Positions 25,700 to 34,385 of a stretch of DNA of 64,000 nt are shown here, in pieces. Made by a program: the position numbers and the translations under genes. Origin of the DNA: UBA1573 sp034005165. GTDB lineage: Bacteria > Pseudomonadota > Alphaproteobacteria > Micavibrionales > Micavibrionaceae. The stretch covers positions 62,001 through 126,000 of the forward strand of contig JAVEVE010000004.1 of assembly GCA_034005165.1 (NCBI GenBank), written 5' to 3'. A model generated the notes under the pieces. It worked only from the letters and a program-made list of their open reading frames with translations, was not told the DNA's origin and did no database searches. Position 1 is the stretch's first letter. Each line of letters begins with the position of its first letter.

Positions 25700-26956
25700 A
25701 TGAATCTTCAAGATTTGAAAACTCGCTCCCCTGCCGAATTATTGGCCTTTGCAGAGGAGCTGGAAATTGAAAACTGCAGCACTATGCGTAAACAGGATAT
25801 TATGTTCGCTGTGCTGAAAAAATTGGCAGAACAAGATGTCCCGATAGCGGGTAGCGGTGTTCTGGAGGTCTTGCAGGATGGTTTTGGCTTTTTGCGGTCC
25901 CCTGAAGAGAATTACCTGCCGGGTCCAGATGATATTTATGTTTCTCCCTCGCAAGTTCGCCGCTTCGGCCTTCGGACCGGGGATATTGTAGAGGGCGGTA
26001 TTCGCGCCCCAAAAGAATCGGAGAGATATTTTGCCCTTCTTAAAGTTGATAAAATCAATGATGAAGCGCCTGAAAAAATCCGTCATCGTATCAACTTTGA
26101 TAACCTGACACCTCTCTATCCGGAACGGAAAATCAAACTTGAGCTTGAGGATCCAACCAAGAAAAATTTTACCCAGCGCGTTATTGAATTAACTTCGCCG
26201 CTTGGGTTTGGCCAGCGTGCTTTGATTGTTGCACCTCCTCGTGTTGGCAAAACTGTTATGCTGCAAGACATTGCGCATTCTATTGCCACAAACCATCCAG
26301 ATGCATATTTGATTGTTCTGCTTATTGATGAGCGTCCGGAAGAAGTAACCGATATGGCGCGTTCCGTCCGCGGAGAAGTCGTTTCTTCAACATTTGATGA
26401 GCCGGCAGCGCGTCATGTTCAAGTTGCAGAAATGGTTATGGAGAAGGCTAAGCGTTTGGTTGAGCATAAACGAGATGTTGTGATCTTGCTTGACTCGATT
26501 ACCCGTTTGGCTCGTGCCTATAATACTGTTGTACCTTCATCAGGTAAAGTGCTGACCGGCGGTGTGGATGCCAATGCATTGCAACGTCCTAAACGGTTTT
26601 TCGGTGCGGCGCGTAATATTGAACAAGGGGGATCCTTGACCATTATTGCGACAGCTTTGATTGATACAGGTAGTCGCATGGATGAGGTCATCTTTGAAGA
26701 ATTCAAAGGAACCGGTAACTCCGAGATTGTTTTGGATCGCAAAATTGCAGACAAGCGTGTCTTCCCGGCAATTGATATCCAGAAATCCGGTACTCGTAAG
26801 GAAGAATTACTTGTTGCAAGAGAGACGTTGCAAAAAATGTGGCTGTTGCGTCGTATTCTTAACCCGATGGGTACTGTCGATGCCGTCGAATTCTTGTTAG
26901 ACAAGTTGAAAGACACGAAATCCAACGAAGATTTCTTCCAGTCGATGAACCAATAG
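25700..26956 (+). CDS. rho: Transcription termination factor Rho
   Basis: Hexameric RNA-dependent helicase. The N-terminal Rho domain is MNLQDLKTRSPAELLAFAEEL, then the RNA-binding fold with GFLRSP; the Walker A motif PPRVGKTVMLQDIA and Walker B VVILLDSITR follow, with the secondary site SGKVLTGGVDANAL and the C-terminal EEFKGTGN motif. 418 residues is standard. It starts the rho-yggS pair, with yggS six bases on. A 5' regulatory leader is expected for rho but is not evident here. Confidence 0.97.
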   Translation: MNLQDLKTRSPAELLAFAEELEIENCSTMRKQDIMFAVLKKLAEQDVPIAGSGVLEVLQDGFGFLRSPEENYLPGPDDIYVSPSQVRRFGLRTGDIVEGGIRAPKESERYFALLKVDKINDEAPEKIRHRINFDNLTPLYPERKIKLELEDPTKKNFTQRVIELTSPLGFGQRALIVAPPRVGKTVMLQDIAHSIATNHPDAYLIVLLIDERPEEVTDMARSVRGEVVSSTFDEPAARHVQVAEMVMEKAKRLVEHKRDVVILLDSITRLARAYNTVVPSSGKVLTGGVDANALQRPKRFFGAARNIEQGGSLTIIATALIDTGSRMDEVIFEEFKGTGNSEIVLDRKIADKRVFPAIDIQKSGTRKEELLVARETLQKMWLLRRILNPMGTVDAVEFLLDKLKDTKSNEDFFQSMNQ

Positions 26957-26962
26957 GCCTCG

Positions 26963-27625
26963 GTGGCTATGTCGGTTTCACAAAATTTGAACAGGCTGCG
27001 CGAGAAAATCGAGGCAGCCTGTTTGCTTTCTGGAAGGTCATCTTATGAGGTGACGTTGGTTGCGGTGTCCAAGTTTCAAAATGACGAAAAAATTCAGGAA
27101 GCTCTGGATTTCGGTCAACGTGTTTTTGGTGAAAATCGTGTCCAAGAAGCTCTGCAGCATTGGCAAGCTCGGCGCGCTCTTTTCCCTGATTTGGAATTGC
27201 ACTTAATCGGGCCGTTGCAAAGAAATAAAGTGAAGCAAGCTGTTGCTTTGTTTGATGTGATTGAAACGATTGATCGTCCTGCCTTGATTGATGATCTGGT
27301 TCGCGAGATGCGAGAGCAAAATAAATCTCTTCGTTATTTTGTACAGGTGAACATTGGCCAAGAGGATCAAAAATCAGGTGTTGAGGTTTCTGAATTGGAA
27401 ACTTTATTATCCTATGCAGCTCAAGCAGGATTGACGATTTCCGGTTTGATGTGCATCCCCCCTGTTAATATTGATCCAACGCCTTTTTTTTCTAAACTTC
27501 GTAGTTTATGCGAGTTACACAAATTCTCCCACCTGAGTATGGGGATGAGTGCGGACTACGAGAAGGCGATCGCACATGGAGCTACACATATCCGGATCGG
27601 ATCTTTATTATTTGGATCGCGTTAA
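26963..27625 (+). CDS. yggS: YggS-family pyridoxal-phosphate homeostasis protein
   Basis: A PLP-binding TIM barrel without catalytic activity. The cofactor Lys is in VTLVAVSKF, and FGENRVQEAL, HLIGPLQRNK and SMGMSADYEKAIAHGATHIRIGSLLFG are family signatures. 220 residues. The GTG at 26963 is used, with AGG five bases before it; ATG 26969 is an alternative. It is six bases after rho and probably co-transcribed. A decayed amidase follows immediately. Confidence 0.92.
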   Translation: MAMSVSQNLNRLREKIEAACLLSGRSSYEVTLVAVSKFQNDEKIQEALDFGQRVFGENRVQEALQHWQARRALFPDLELHLIGPLQRNKVKQAVALFDVIETIDRPALIDDLVREMREQNKSLRYFVQVNIGQEDQKSGVEVSELETLLSYAAQAGLTISGLMCIPPVNIDPTPFFSKLRSLCELHKFSHLSMGMSADYEKAIAHGATHIRIGSLLFGSR

Positions 27626-28047
27626 CTCAAAATGGAGGGGAGCGCCGGATTATCAGACTGCTATTTCGTTATTGAGAGATTCACCCTTGGCGATTCCAGT
27701 TATATTTACTGTGTGCGGTCATAATGCAGGAGAAAAATGTATAATAGAACGGCAAGAGAATGCTGCGCATATTATAGAATATTCGGAAGTATGTACGACC
27801 AATCATTGGCAGAAAAGGAATTGGACTGGGTATCCACGACCGATCCGTTCAAAGGATAGACTTGCGGCTGCTAAGCTTGCAAGTAGAGAGTTTGTGGGGG
27901 AGGAGGAAGTGGTTGCGAGTACCTATTCTCAATTCTCATAGTATTATGGCGTTTATTGCAAATACAAATGGAGTTATAAAAGTTGTAAATTTTAATAAAG
28001 TTAATGGTTTGCTTAAGCCCGTTTCCTTTTTTTCTCTTTGTTTATAA
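27626..28047 (+). pseudogene. Remnant of an Ntn-hydrolase (linear amide C-N hydrolase, C45-like)
   Basis: Two frames together read like the C-terminal half of a penicillin-V-acylase or acid-ceramidase-like amidase. Frame 3 carries NSKWRGAPDYQTAISLLRDS, CGHNAGEKCIIERQENAAHI and CTTNHWQ, then WTGYPRPIRSKDRLAAAK; near 27905 the match switches to frame 1 (RVPILNSHSIMAFIANTNGV). The N-terminal nucleophile Cys and the first half are missing. This is a truncated, frameshifted relic rather than a working gene. The family call rests on motif memory only. Confidence 0.5.
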
Positions 28048-28131
28048 TTATTGATATGACAGATCCCCGCTGGGGTGGCGAGGATCTGCAGTGGCGGCGG
28101 AGAAGAGATACTTTATACCTGTGGGGGCAGG

Positions 28132-28563
28132 TCAATATTTTGCCAGCTCTTCGAGTGCGACAGTTCTTGCACATTGACGGTACGCTTTTACAGCTTGTAC
28201 AACGTCAATTTTTTGCCCTTCTCCTATACTGGCATTGCGCCAGATCCGGCTGGATTGGATTAAAGACGGTTGGTTTTTAGTCGCGCTTGCTATGGGGCTG
28301 AGCAATGCGTGACACCGTTCTTCTATAAGTGCCGGGGAAGAATTTTTTGTGAACTCGGTTATTTGGGCCGGTTCTGAAACTTTTTCCATGCCATTTATTG
28401 GCATCAGAATATCTGCCTTGGCCATTCGCGGCATAACAAGTGCAGCAATTAGAGTGGCGATAACTAGTATACCTAGCCACATTATTACGAATCCTTTGAA
28501 CATTGATTTTGGAGCGGTCGCCCCGAACGAGTTTTTGCCGTACATTTTCCTACCCAACTTCAC
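28132..28563 (-). CDS. Hypothetical membrane-anchored protein, 143 aa
   Basis: A short cytosolic head, one transmembrane helix at about residues 25-45 (MWLGILVIATLIAALVMP), then a periplasmic domain with two cysteines (ERCHALL and YRQCART) that could pair. Alternative starts exist at residues 7 and 21. It faces the decayed amidase. Family not recognised. Confidence 0.55.
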   Translation of the reverse strand: MKLGRKMYGKNSFGATAPKSMFKGFVIMWLGILVIATLIAALVMPRMAKADILMPINGMEKVSEPAQITEFTKNSSPALIEERCHALLSPIASATKNQPSLIQSSRIWRNASIGEGQKIDVVQAVKAYRQCARTVALEELAKY

Positions 28564-28711
28564 AAGACTTTTTTCTTTGCCGGTTTTCCGGCTTACAATT
28601 TTATTGGACCATTTTTATGACAATTGTACAATGTGTTTCGTTTCGATTTTGTCTGGTAGTTTTCTAAAAAATATTTCAAATTGTAGGTAATTTTTGGAAA
28701 AGGTAGATTTT

Positions 28712-29740
28712 ATGCGCATCGGAATAGATTTAGGAGGAACGAAGACAGAAATTATATGTCTTCATGCTGTGAATGGGAAAGAGCTTTTCAGAAAGCGTGT
28801 CCCCTCTCCTCAGGGGAGCTACGAAGCGACTTTGGATAATCTAGAGCGTTTGGTGGGTGAGGCCGAACAGGAATTGGGGCAAACGGGTACTGTCGGGATC
28901 GGTATTCCTGGATGTGTCTCAAGTGAAAGCGGAACTGTAAAGAATTCCAACTCCATCTGGATTAACGGTATGCCTTTGCAAAAGGATCTTTCCGCGCGTT
29001 TGGGGCGTGAGATCAAAATAGAAAATGATGCCAATTGTTTGGCCTTATCGGAGGCAACAGATGGGGCTGGGGAAGGATATCCTGTTGTTTTTGCTGTTAT
29101 AATTGGGACAGGATGCGGATCAGGAATTGTGGTTCATGGCCACCCTGTTTCTGGTTTAAATGGTTTGGGTGGGGAATGGGGGCATAATCCTTTGCCCTTC
29201 CCAAGGAGTTATCAGTCTGATGCATTGGCAACTTCCGAGTTCTTTGATGACGGAAAAAGTGAAGAGGAGATTATCTCTCACATTTATCTTCACAAAGATC
29301 CAATCGTTTATTCTGTAAATGACTTGCGTTTGGTTGAGGCGCCCGGCCCTTTATGTTATTGCGGAAAGCGTGGTTGTCTGGAGAAATGGATTTCGGGTAC
29401 CGGTTTTAAAGAGGATTTTGCACGCGTGAACGGCGAGGAAATCTCAACGCATGATATTGTGGCTTTTGCAAAAGAGGGAGAGATAAAAGCGCGTGAGGCT
29501 TTGGAAAGATATAGTGATCGTTTAGCGAGAGCGTTGGCTGGAGTTATAAATATTCTTGATCCTGACATTATCGTTCTGGGGGGCGGCATGAGTAATGTCT
29601 CAAGTCTTTATAAGGATGTGCCTCTGCTGTGGGATAAGTATATATTTTCGGATACGGTTCGCACAAAACTTTTGCCGGCGCGTCATGGAGATTCTTCCGG
29701 AGTTCGTGGAGCTGCGTGGCTTTGGGGGCGTGACGCTTAA
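28712..29740 (+). CDS. ROK-family sugar kinase with an insertion
   Basis: A sugar kinase or N-acetylglucosamine-type kinase. RIGIDLGGTKTEI is the phosphate loop, IGTGCGSGIVV the second ATP motif, and GLGGEWGHNP the catalytic-Asp-containing region. The zinc motif is CYCGKRGCLE (C-x-C-x4-C). Between GHNPLP and CYCG there are about 52 residues where the family usually has 10 to 15, a charged insert. Start is ATG 28712 with AAAAGG before it; a TTG at 28694 is in frame. It overlaps the next gene by one base (TAATG). Confidence 0.85.
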   Translation: MRIGIDLGGTKTEIICLHAVNGKELFRKRVPSPQGSYEATLDNLERLVGEAEQELGQTGTVGIGIPGCVSSESGTVKNSNSIWINGMPLQKDLSARLGREIKIENDANCLALSEATDGAGEGYPVVFAVIIGTGCGSGIVVHGHPVSGLNGLGGEWGHNPLPFPRSYQSDALATSEFFDDGKSEEEIISHIYLHKDPIVYSVNDLRLVEAPGPLCYCGKRGCLEKWISGTGFKEDFARVNGEEISTHDIVAFAKEGEIKAREALERYSDRLARALAGVINILDPDIIVLGGGMSNVSSLYKDVPLLWDKYIFSDTVRTKLLPARHGDSSGVRGAAWLWGRDA

Positions 29741-30585
29741 TGTTGCAAGGCTCCCCCTCTTATATGATTCACCTTGTCTCAGATGCTACAGGGGCTACTT
29801 TGCAAGGTCTAGCTGAGGCAGCTGTGTCACAGTTTCGCGCCCCTGTGCACCAAAAACTTTGGCCGCAGGTCCGTAGTGATAGACAATTAGATCGGGTGAT
29901 TAAAGGGCTGGAATCTTCCGGAGGCATTGTTTTCTATACTTTGGTGGATGAGGCTCTGATCTGCCGCCTTGAGGAATCCTGCCATGCGTTGGGCATTCAG
30001 TGTATTGCAGTTATGGCCCCTTTTCTTTCGGGCCTTTCGGAATATTTAGGGCAGACTCCGATTGGGCGTCCGGGATTACAGCATCGCTTGGATGAGATCT
30101 ACTTTGAACGTATGGAAGCGATTGATTTCGCAATGAGTTTTGATGACGGGCAGAATCTTACTGGCATTGAGTCAGCAGACGTAGTTCTTGTCGGTGTTTC
30201 CCGTACTTCCAAAACGCCGACTTGCATTTATTTGGCGCGTCACGGTATTCGCGCAGCAAATATCCCTTTGATCCGTGAAACAGTTTTCCCTGAGGAGGTT
30301 CTGTCTTATGAGCGCCCATTATTTGTAGGCTTAACCGAGTCAGCGGATCGTTTGATTGAACTTAGGTCAACACGGTTAAAGTCAGATAGTGGCGGGGTTG
30401 TGGGGAATAACCGTTATATTGATCCGGAGCAAGTCGAGCAGGAAGTTTTGTGGGCGCGTAAATTTTTTAAATTGCGTGGCTGGCCAATCATTGATGTGAC
30501 TAAACGATCTGTTGAGGAAACAGCAGCGGAGATTATGGTCTTATTGCAAATTGAACAAGAAAAGTTGGAGCACCAGAATGGATAA
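29740..30585 (+). CDS. ppsR: Kinase/pyrophosphorylase of the PpsR family (DUF299)
   Basis: Bifunctional regulator, which phosphorylates and dephosphorylates PEP synthase or pyruvate phosphate dikinase with ADP as donor. The motif VLVGVSRTSKTPTCIYLAR includes the P-loop-like phosphate site, and IHLVSDATGATLQG is the family N-terminal block. 281 residues is normal. It overlaps the ROK kinase by one base and aroE by eight bases, so the three are coupled. The target enzyme is not in the window. Confidence 0.9.
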   Translation: MLQGSPSYMIHLVSDATGATLQGLAEAAVSQFRAPVHQKLWPQVRSDRQLDRVIKGLESSGGIVFYTLVDEALICRLEESCHALGIQCIAVMAPFLSGLSEYLGQTPIGRPGLQHRLDEIYFERMEAIDFAMSFDDGQNLTGIESADVVLVGVSRTSKTPTCIYLARHGIRAANIPLIRETVFPEEVLSYERPLFVGLTESADRLIELRSTRLKSDSGGVVGNNRYIDPEQVEQEVLWARKFFKLRGWPIIDVTKRSVEETAAEIMVLLQIEQEKLEHQNG

Positions 30586-31423
30586 GATGGTTCTTGAATG
30601 CGCGCCTGATTATCTTTGCGCCGGGGTTATTGGCCATCCGATTGCGCATAGCAAGTCACCTGTTATTCATGGATACTGGCTCGAGAAGTTTGGAATTAAA
30701 GGGTGCTACGCGAGATATGACATTTTGCCTGAATATCTCGAGCAGGGTATTTCCGATCTGGTTTCTGCGGGAATACGGGGTTTTAATGTGACTATTCCGT
30801 ATAAAATCGAGATCATGAAATATTGTGAGGAATTAAGTGATGAGGCTCGTGCTATTGGTGCTGTGAATACAGTTGTTGTGCGTGAGGATGGCACTTTGTT
30901 TGGTACAAATACTGACTATTTTGGGTTTATCGAGAATATACGGGAAGCTAAACCGACATTTGATTTTACGAATGGATCCGCCGTTGTTTTAGGGGCGGGG
31001 GGCGCATCTCGTGCTGTGATTTACGGTTTGAAAAAGGCAGGCGTTCCCCAAATTGTTATTGTGAACAGGACTCCCAGCAAGGCTGAGGCTTTGGCCCTAG
31101 AATTCGGGTGCTCCCATTCCGCGTGGGAAGATCTTCCTCAGGTTCTTGGTTCATGTCATTTGTTAGTGAATACTACTTCATTAGGCATGACTGGGCAGGA
31201 TCCTTTGAATATTGATATTTCCGGACTTTCGGAGAGTTGTTTGGTTAGTGACATTGTGTATGCTCCCTTAATGACGGACTTATTATTGTCAGCTGAGGCT
31301 AGAGGGTTGGACTTTGTATCTGGGATTGGAATGTTGTTGCATCAAGCACGTCCGGGATTTAAAGCCTGGTTTGGGCAGGATGTCACGGTAGATAAGCCTT
31401 TGTTATCGTGTGTCCTGGGTTGA
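30578..31423 (+). CDS. aroE: Shikimate dehydrogenase
   Basis: NADPH-dependent reduction of 3-dehydroshikimate. Substrate motif GVIGHPIAHSKSPVIHGYW near residues 15-32, catalytic Lys in FNVTIPYKIEIM, and the NADP fold VVLGAGGASRAVIYGL are present. The ATG at 30578 lies inside the ppsR end, with GTTGGAG before it. An in-frame ATG at 30590 exists, and the open frame reaches 30512. DUF299 next to aroE is widespread in alphaproteobacteria; hemE often sits nearby and does here at 10 kb. Confidence 0.94.
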   Translation: MDKMVLECAPDYLCAGVIGHPIAHSKSPVIHGYWLEKFGIKGCYARYDILPEYLEQGISDLVSAGIRGFNVTIPYKIEIMKYCEELSDEARAIGAVNTVVVREDGTLFGTNTDYFGFIENIREAKPTFDFTNGSAVVLGAGGASRAVIYGLKKAGVPQIVIVNRTPSKAEALALEFGCSHSAWEDLPQVLGSCHLLVNTTSLGMTGQDPLNIDISGLSESCLVSDIVYAPLMTDLLLSAEARGLDFVSGIGMLLHQARPGFKAWFGQDVTVDKPLLSCVLG

Positions 31424-31722
31424 TTTATGCTGCGCTTTATTTTTGGATTTTTTTGTTTTATTTTTAACTAATTGAAATATAAAGATATATCTTCAGGTTT
31501 CGAGACGATTCGAATCGGTTCTTTGCTGCAATTATTTTGTGCATCTTGATGAATTTCATTGTGTGTTTGTGCGATGAAGAACGCGAGAATCGCTTTTTCG
31601 GCGATTGGGCCTGGTTATCTTGAATATCTTTCTTCTAATCTCTACCCTAAAAAAATTGATTTTTATCCACAGAATCCTGTAAAAGGAGCAATGTTTTTTT
31701 TGTCAGAGGTGAAGAGGCCCGT
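31424..31722. other. Gap between aroE and mnmG with a DnaA box
   Basis: An AT-rich 299-base gap. It contains a perfect DnaA 9-mer, TTATCCACA, at 31663-31671, and the palindrome CGATTCGAATCG at 31506-31517, which carries two GANTC methylation sites. A 50-residue frame (31574-31726) runs into the mnmG start, but I do not regard it as a gene. The gap must hold the mnmG promoter; no clear -35/-10 pair was picked out. Confidence 0.5.
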
Positions 31723-33633
31723 ATGAGCAATCACATGCAATTCGATGTCGTTGTCATTGGTGGTGGCCACGCAGGATGCGAGGCTGCAGCTGCGGCTGCG
31801 CGTATGGGGGCCAAAACAGCCCTTGTTACACACCGTTTTGATACAATCGGTGCAATGTCTTGTAACCCAGCCATTGGTGGGCTAGGAAAAGGACATCTGG
31901 TGCGGGAGATTGATGCTCTAGACGGTGTTATGGGGCGCGTGATTGATCAGGCTGGGATCCAGTTCCGAATGCTTAATGCCTCTAAGGGGCCTGCTGTGCG
32001 GGGGCCGCGGGCTCAAGCGGATAGAAAACTTTATCGTGAGGCGATGCAGGCCCTGCTCTCTGGTTACGAGAATCTGGAAATTATCTCTTGTGGCGCAGAA
32101 GATCTTATTATTCATGAAAATCAATCTGTTAGTGGAATCGTTCTGGCTGATGGACGGCAAATTGACTGTTTTTCTGTTGTTTTAACGACAGGGACGTTTT
32201 TGCGCGGGATTATTCATCAAGGGGAGACACAAACACCTGCGGGTCGTGTAGGGGAGGCTCCTTCCGTTGGTCTGGCTTTGGCATTGGAGCGCCTTAAGCT
32301 TCCGCTTTCCCGTCTTAAAACAGGGACACCAGCCCGTCTTGATGGGCGGACTATTCAATGGGATGCTCTGGAAGAGCAAAAAGGGGATGCCCCTCCTGTT
32401 CCCTTTTCGTTTATGACGGAAAAAATTACTGTTCCGCAGATTTCTTGTTATATGACCTATACGAGTGAACGAACCCATGAAATCATCCGTGAAAATATTC
32501 ATCGTGCCCCGATGTATTCAGGTCAGATTAAAAGCCGTGGGCCGAGATATTGTCCATCTATTGAGGACAAGATTATGCGGTTTGCCGATAAAGAACGGCA
32601 TCAGATTTTTCTTGAGCCTGAAGGGTTGGATGATCCTACGGTTTATCCTAATGGAATATCTACATCTTTGCCCGTGGAGGTTCAGGATAAGATTATTCGC
32701 TCTATCCCGGGCTTGGAGAATGTCGAGGTTTTTCAATATGGTTATGCTATTGAGTATGACTTCTGTGATCCGCGTGACTTAAGGCCAAGTCTTGAATCAA
32801 AAACGGCAGAAAACCTCTTTTTGGCAGGGCAAATTAATGGAACTACAGGCTATGAAGAGGCCGCTGCTCAGGGCCTTATGGCGGGTATAAATGCCGCTCT
32901 GAAGGCTTTGAAGCGTTCGGGAGTCAAAAATAATGTTTCACGTGAAACATTTGTCCTTGATCGCTCTGAAGCCTATATAGGTGTTATGGTCGATGATCTT
33001 ATTACACGCGGCGCTCCCGAGCCGTACAGGATGTTTACCAGTCGTGCCGAATATCGTTTAAGACTTAGGGCTGATAATGCAGATCAGCGTTTGACTGATC
33101 TCGGTATTGAAGTTGGCTGTGTTGGCGCGCAGCGCCAAAAATTCTGGAATGCAAAGTCGACCCAGCTTTCTGATGCCAGAAAATTGTGCTCCCAATTGGC
33201 TAAGACTCCAAATGAGCTAGAGTTATTCGGTATACAGGTTAATCGTGATGGTGTCCGCAGAAACGTACTTGATCTTTTGAGAATGCCGAATATTTCATGG
33301 ACCGATATGATTCGTGTCTTTCCCGAGCTGTCAATCTTTCCCCAACAGGTTATTGATCAGTTAGAAATCGACGCTGTGTATTCCGGATATATGGATAGGC
33401 AGGAAGCTGATATTTCTGCTTTCAAGAGAGATGAAAATCTATTGTTACCATCTAATCTTGAGTATAGCGAGATTGGCAGCCTCTCAACAGAAATACGAGT
33501 TAAGCTACAGGACGCTCGCCCTGAAACTCTTGGCGCTGCCTCCCGTATTCCAGGCGTTACTCCAGCGGCTATTGTAGCTTTGTTGCGGTATGTGAAGCGT
33601 AAGGATGGAGAGGCGCAAGCTGATGTTGCTTAG
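31723..33633 (+). CDS. mnmG: tRNA uridine-5-carboxymethylaminomethyl modification enzyme MnmG (GidA)
   Basis: FAD-dependent subunit that with MnmE modifies U34 of tRNAs. FAD motif VVIGGGHAGCEAAAAAARMGA, GAMSCNPAIGGLGKGHLVREIDAL and LAGQINGTTGYEEAAAQGL are signatures. 636 residues is normal. The mnmE gene that normally precedes it is not in this window. A perfect parS (32934-32949) lies inside its coding sequence. The stop at 33633 overlaps rsmG. Confidence 0.97.
   Translation: MSNHMQFDVVVIGGGHAGCEAAAAAARMGAKTALVTHRFDTIGAMSCNPAIGGLGKGHLVREIDALDGVMGRVIDQAGIQFRMLNASKGPAVRGPRAQADRKLYREAMQALLSGYENLEIISCGAEDLIIHENQSVSGIVLADGRQIDCFSVVLTTGTFLRGIIHQGETQTPAGRVGEAPSVGLALALERLKLPLSRLKTGTPARLDGRTIQWDALEEQKGDAPPVPFSFMTEKITVPQISCYMTYTSERTHEIIRENIHRAPMYSGQIKSRGPRYCPSIEDKIMRFADKERHQIFLEPEGLDDPTVYPNGISTSLPVEVQDKIIRSIPGLENVEVFQYGYAIEYDFCDPRDLRPSLESKTAENLFLAGQINGTTGYEEAAAQGLMAGINAALKALKRSGVKNNVSRETFVLDRSEAYIGVMVDDLITRGAPEPYRMFTSRAEYRLRLRADNADQRLTDLGIEVGCVGAQRQKFWNAKSTQLSDARKLCSQLAKTPNELELFGIQVNRDGVRRNVLDLLRMPNISWTDMIRVFPELSIFPQQVIDQLEIDAVYSGYMDRQEADISAFKRDENLLLPSNLEYSEIGSLSTEIRVKLQDARPETLGAASRIPGVTPAAIVALLRYVKRKDGEAQADVA
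32934..32949. promoter_or_regulatory. parS site, perfect 16-bp palindrome
   Basis: TGTTTCACGTGAAACA, identical to the consensus ParB-binding palindrome, inside mnmG. parB is about 2.4 kb away. Together with the other sites it forms the expected origin-proximal parS cluster. Confidence 0.9.
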
Positions 33634-34225
33634 GGATGCTCAGCTTGAAGAGAAGCTTTCTATTTATAAATCTCTTTTGGTTAAATGGTCCAAAGCCATC
33701 AATTTGGTGGCCCCTTCAACTTTAAAAGAGATTGAGATACGTCATTTTCAGGATTCTCTCCAATTGCTAGATTTCATTCCAGAGACAGCCAAGACATTGT
33801 TTGATTTTGGTTCAGGTGCCGGGTTTCCGGCATTGGTTCTTGCTATGGCGAAGCCAGATCTTGCCGTTCATGTTTTTGAGTCTGATCAGAGAAAATGTGC
33901 TTTTATGGGGGCTGTTTCACGTGAAACTTTTATCCCCGTTATTATCCACAATGAGCGTGTAGAAAATGTGGATATTAAGACTCTCCCTACGCCAGATGTC
34001 ATTTCTGCACGAGCTTTGGCACCTCTCAGAAGTTTATTGGATCTCTCTAGAGTTTGGTGGGAGGGGCGCGAAGAATTGCTTCTGCTTTTCCCCAAAGGGG
34101 AAAAGGCAGAAGCCGAAATTTTGGAAGCAAAAATGGCTTATTCTTTTGATCTGGAGATTTGCAAGAGTAAGACGGATCCAAGAGCAAAAATTTTGCAGTT
34201 GAGGAATGTCAAGTCCCTCATCTAG
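33623..34225 (+). CDS. rsmG: 16S rRNA (guanine527-N7) methyltransferase RsmG (GidB)
   Basis: SAM-dependent methyltransferase on 16S rRNA G527. The SAM motif LFDFGSGAGFPALVLA is intact, preceded by NLVAPSTLKEIEIRHFQDSL; ISARALAPL and FPKGEKAEAE follow. The start at 33623 is chosen because GAGAGG lies nine bases upstream; an in-frame ATG at 33605 overlaps mnmG further. A one-mismatch parS (33913-33928) lies inside. Confidence 0.93.
   Translation: MLLRDAQLEEKLSIYKSLLVKWSKAINLVAPSTLKEIEIRHFQDSLQLLDFIPETAKTLFDFGSGAGFPALVLAMAKPDLAVHVFESDQRKCAFMGAVSRETFIPVIIHNERVENVDIKTLPTPDVISARALAPLRSLLDLSRVWWEGREELLLLFPKGEKAEAEILEAKMAYSFDLEICKSKTDPRAKILQLRNVKSLI
33913..33928. promoter_or_regulatory. parS site, one mismatch
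   Basis: TGTTTCACGTGAAACT, one base different from the perfect palindrome at its last position, inside rsmG. Confidence 0.85.
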
Positions 34226-34241
34226 TGTTTCACGTGAATCA
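34226..34241. promoter_or_regulatory. parS site upstream of parA
   Basis: TGTTTCACGTGAATCA, one mismatch (T for A at position 14). It follows the rsmG stop directly and lies about 90 bases before the parA -35 element. Confidence 0.82.
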
Positions 34242-34275
34242 CATGATAGAGGATCTCCTTCATCTAATATGGATT

Positions 34276-34291
34276 TGTTTCACGTGAATCA
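34276..34291. promoter_or_regulatory. parS site near the parA promoter
   Basis: TGTTTCACGTGAATCA, the same one-mismatch form as the previous site and 50 bases downstream of it, 23 bases before the -35 element. Confidence 0.82.
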
Positions 34292-34313
34292 TTCTCTTTT
34301 TGTGACTCATTTC

Positions 34314-34341
34314 TTGACGGAAGGTCTTTATATTGTATAGT
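34314..34341 (+). promoter_or_regulatory. Sigma-70-type promoter of parA-parB
   Basis: TTGACG (34314-34319), a 16-base spacer and TATAGT (34336-34341). The predicted start of transcription near 34348 gives a leader of about 38 bases to the chosen parA ATG. Two parS sites lie just upstream, so ParB binding may influence transcription. Confidence 0.65.
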
Positions 34342-34385
34342 GTTCTCGTTCCAGTAAATTTATGACCCAGTGTAAGGATTTTACA

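Noticed and set aside
31574..31726. 50-codon frame running into the mnmG start (ATGA overlap)
   Set aside because: No Shine-Dalgarno, contains the DnaA box, no resemblance to MnmE; probably chance, though the overlap is noted.
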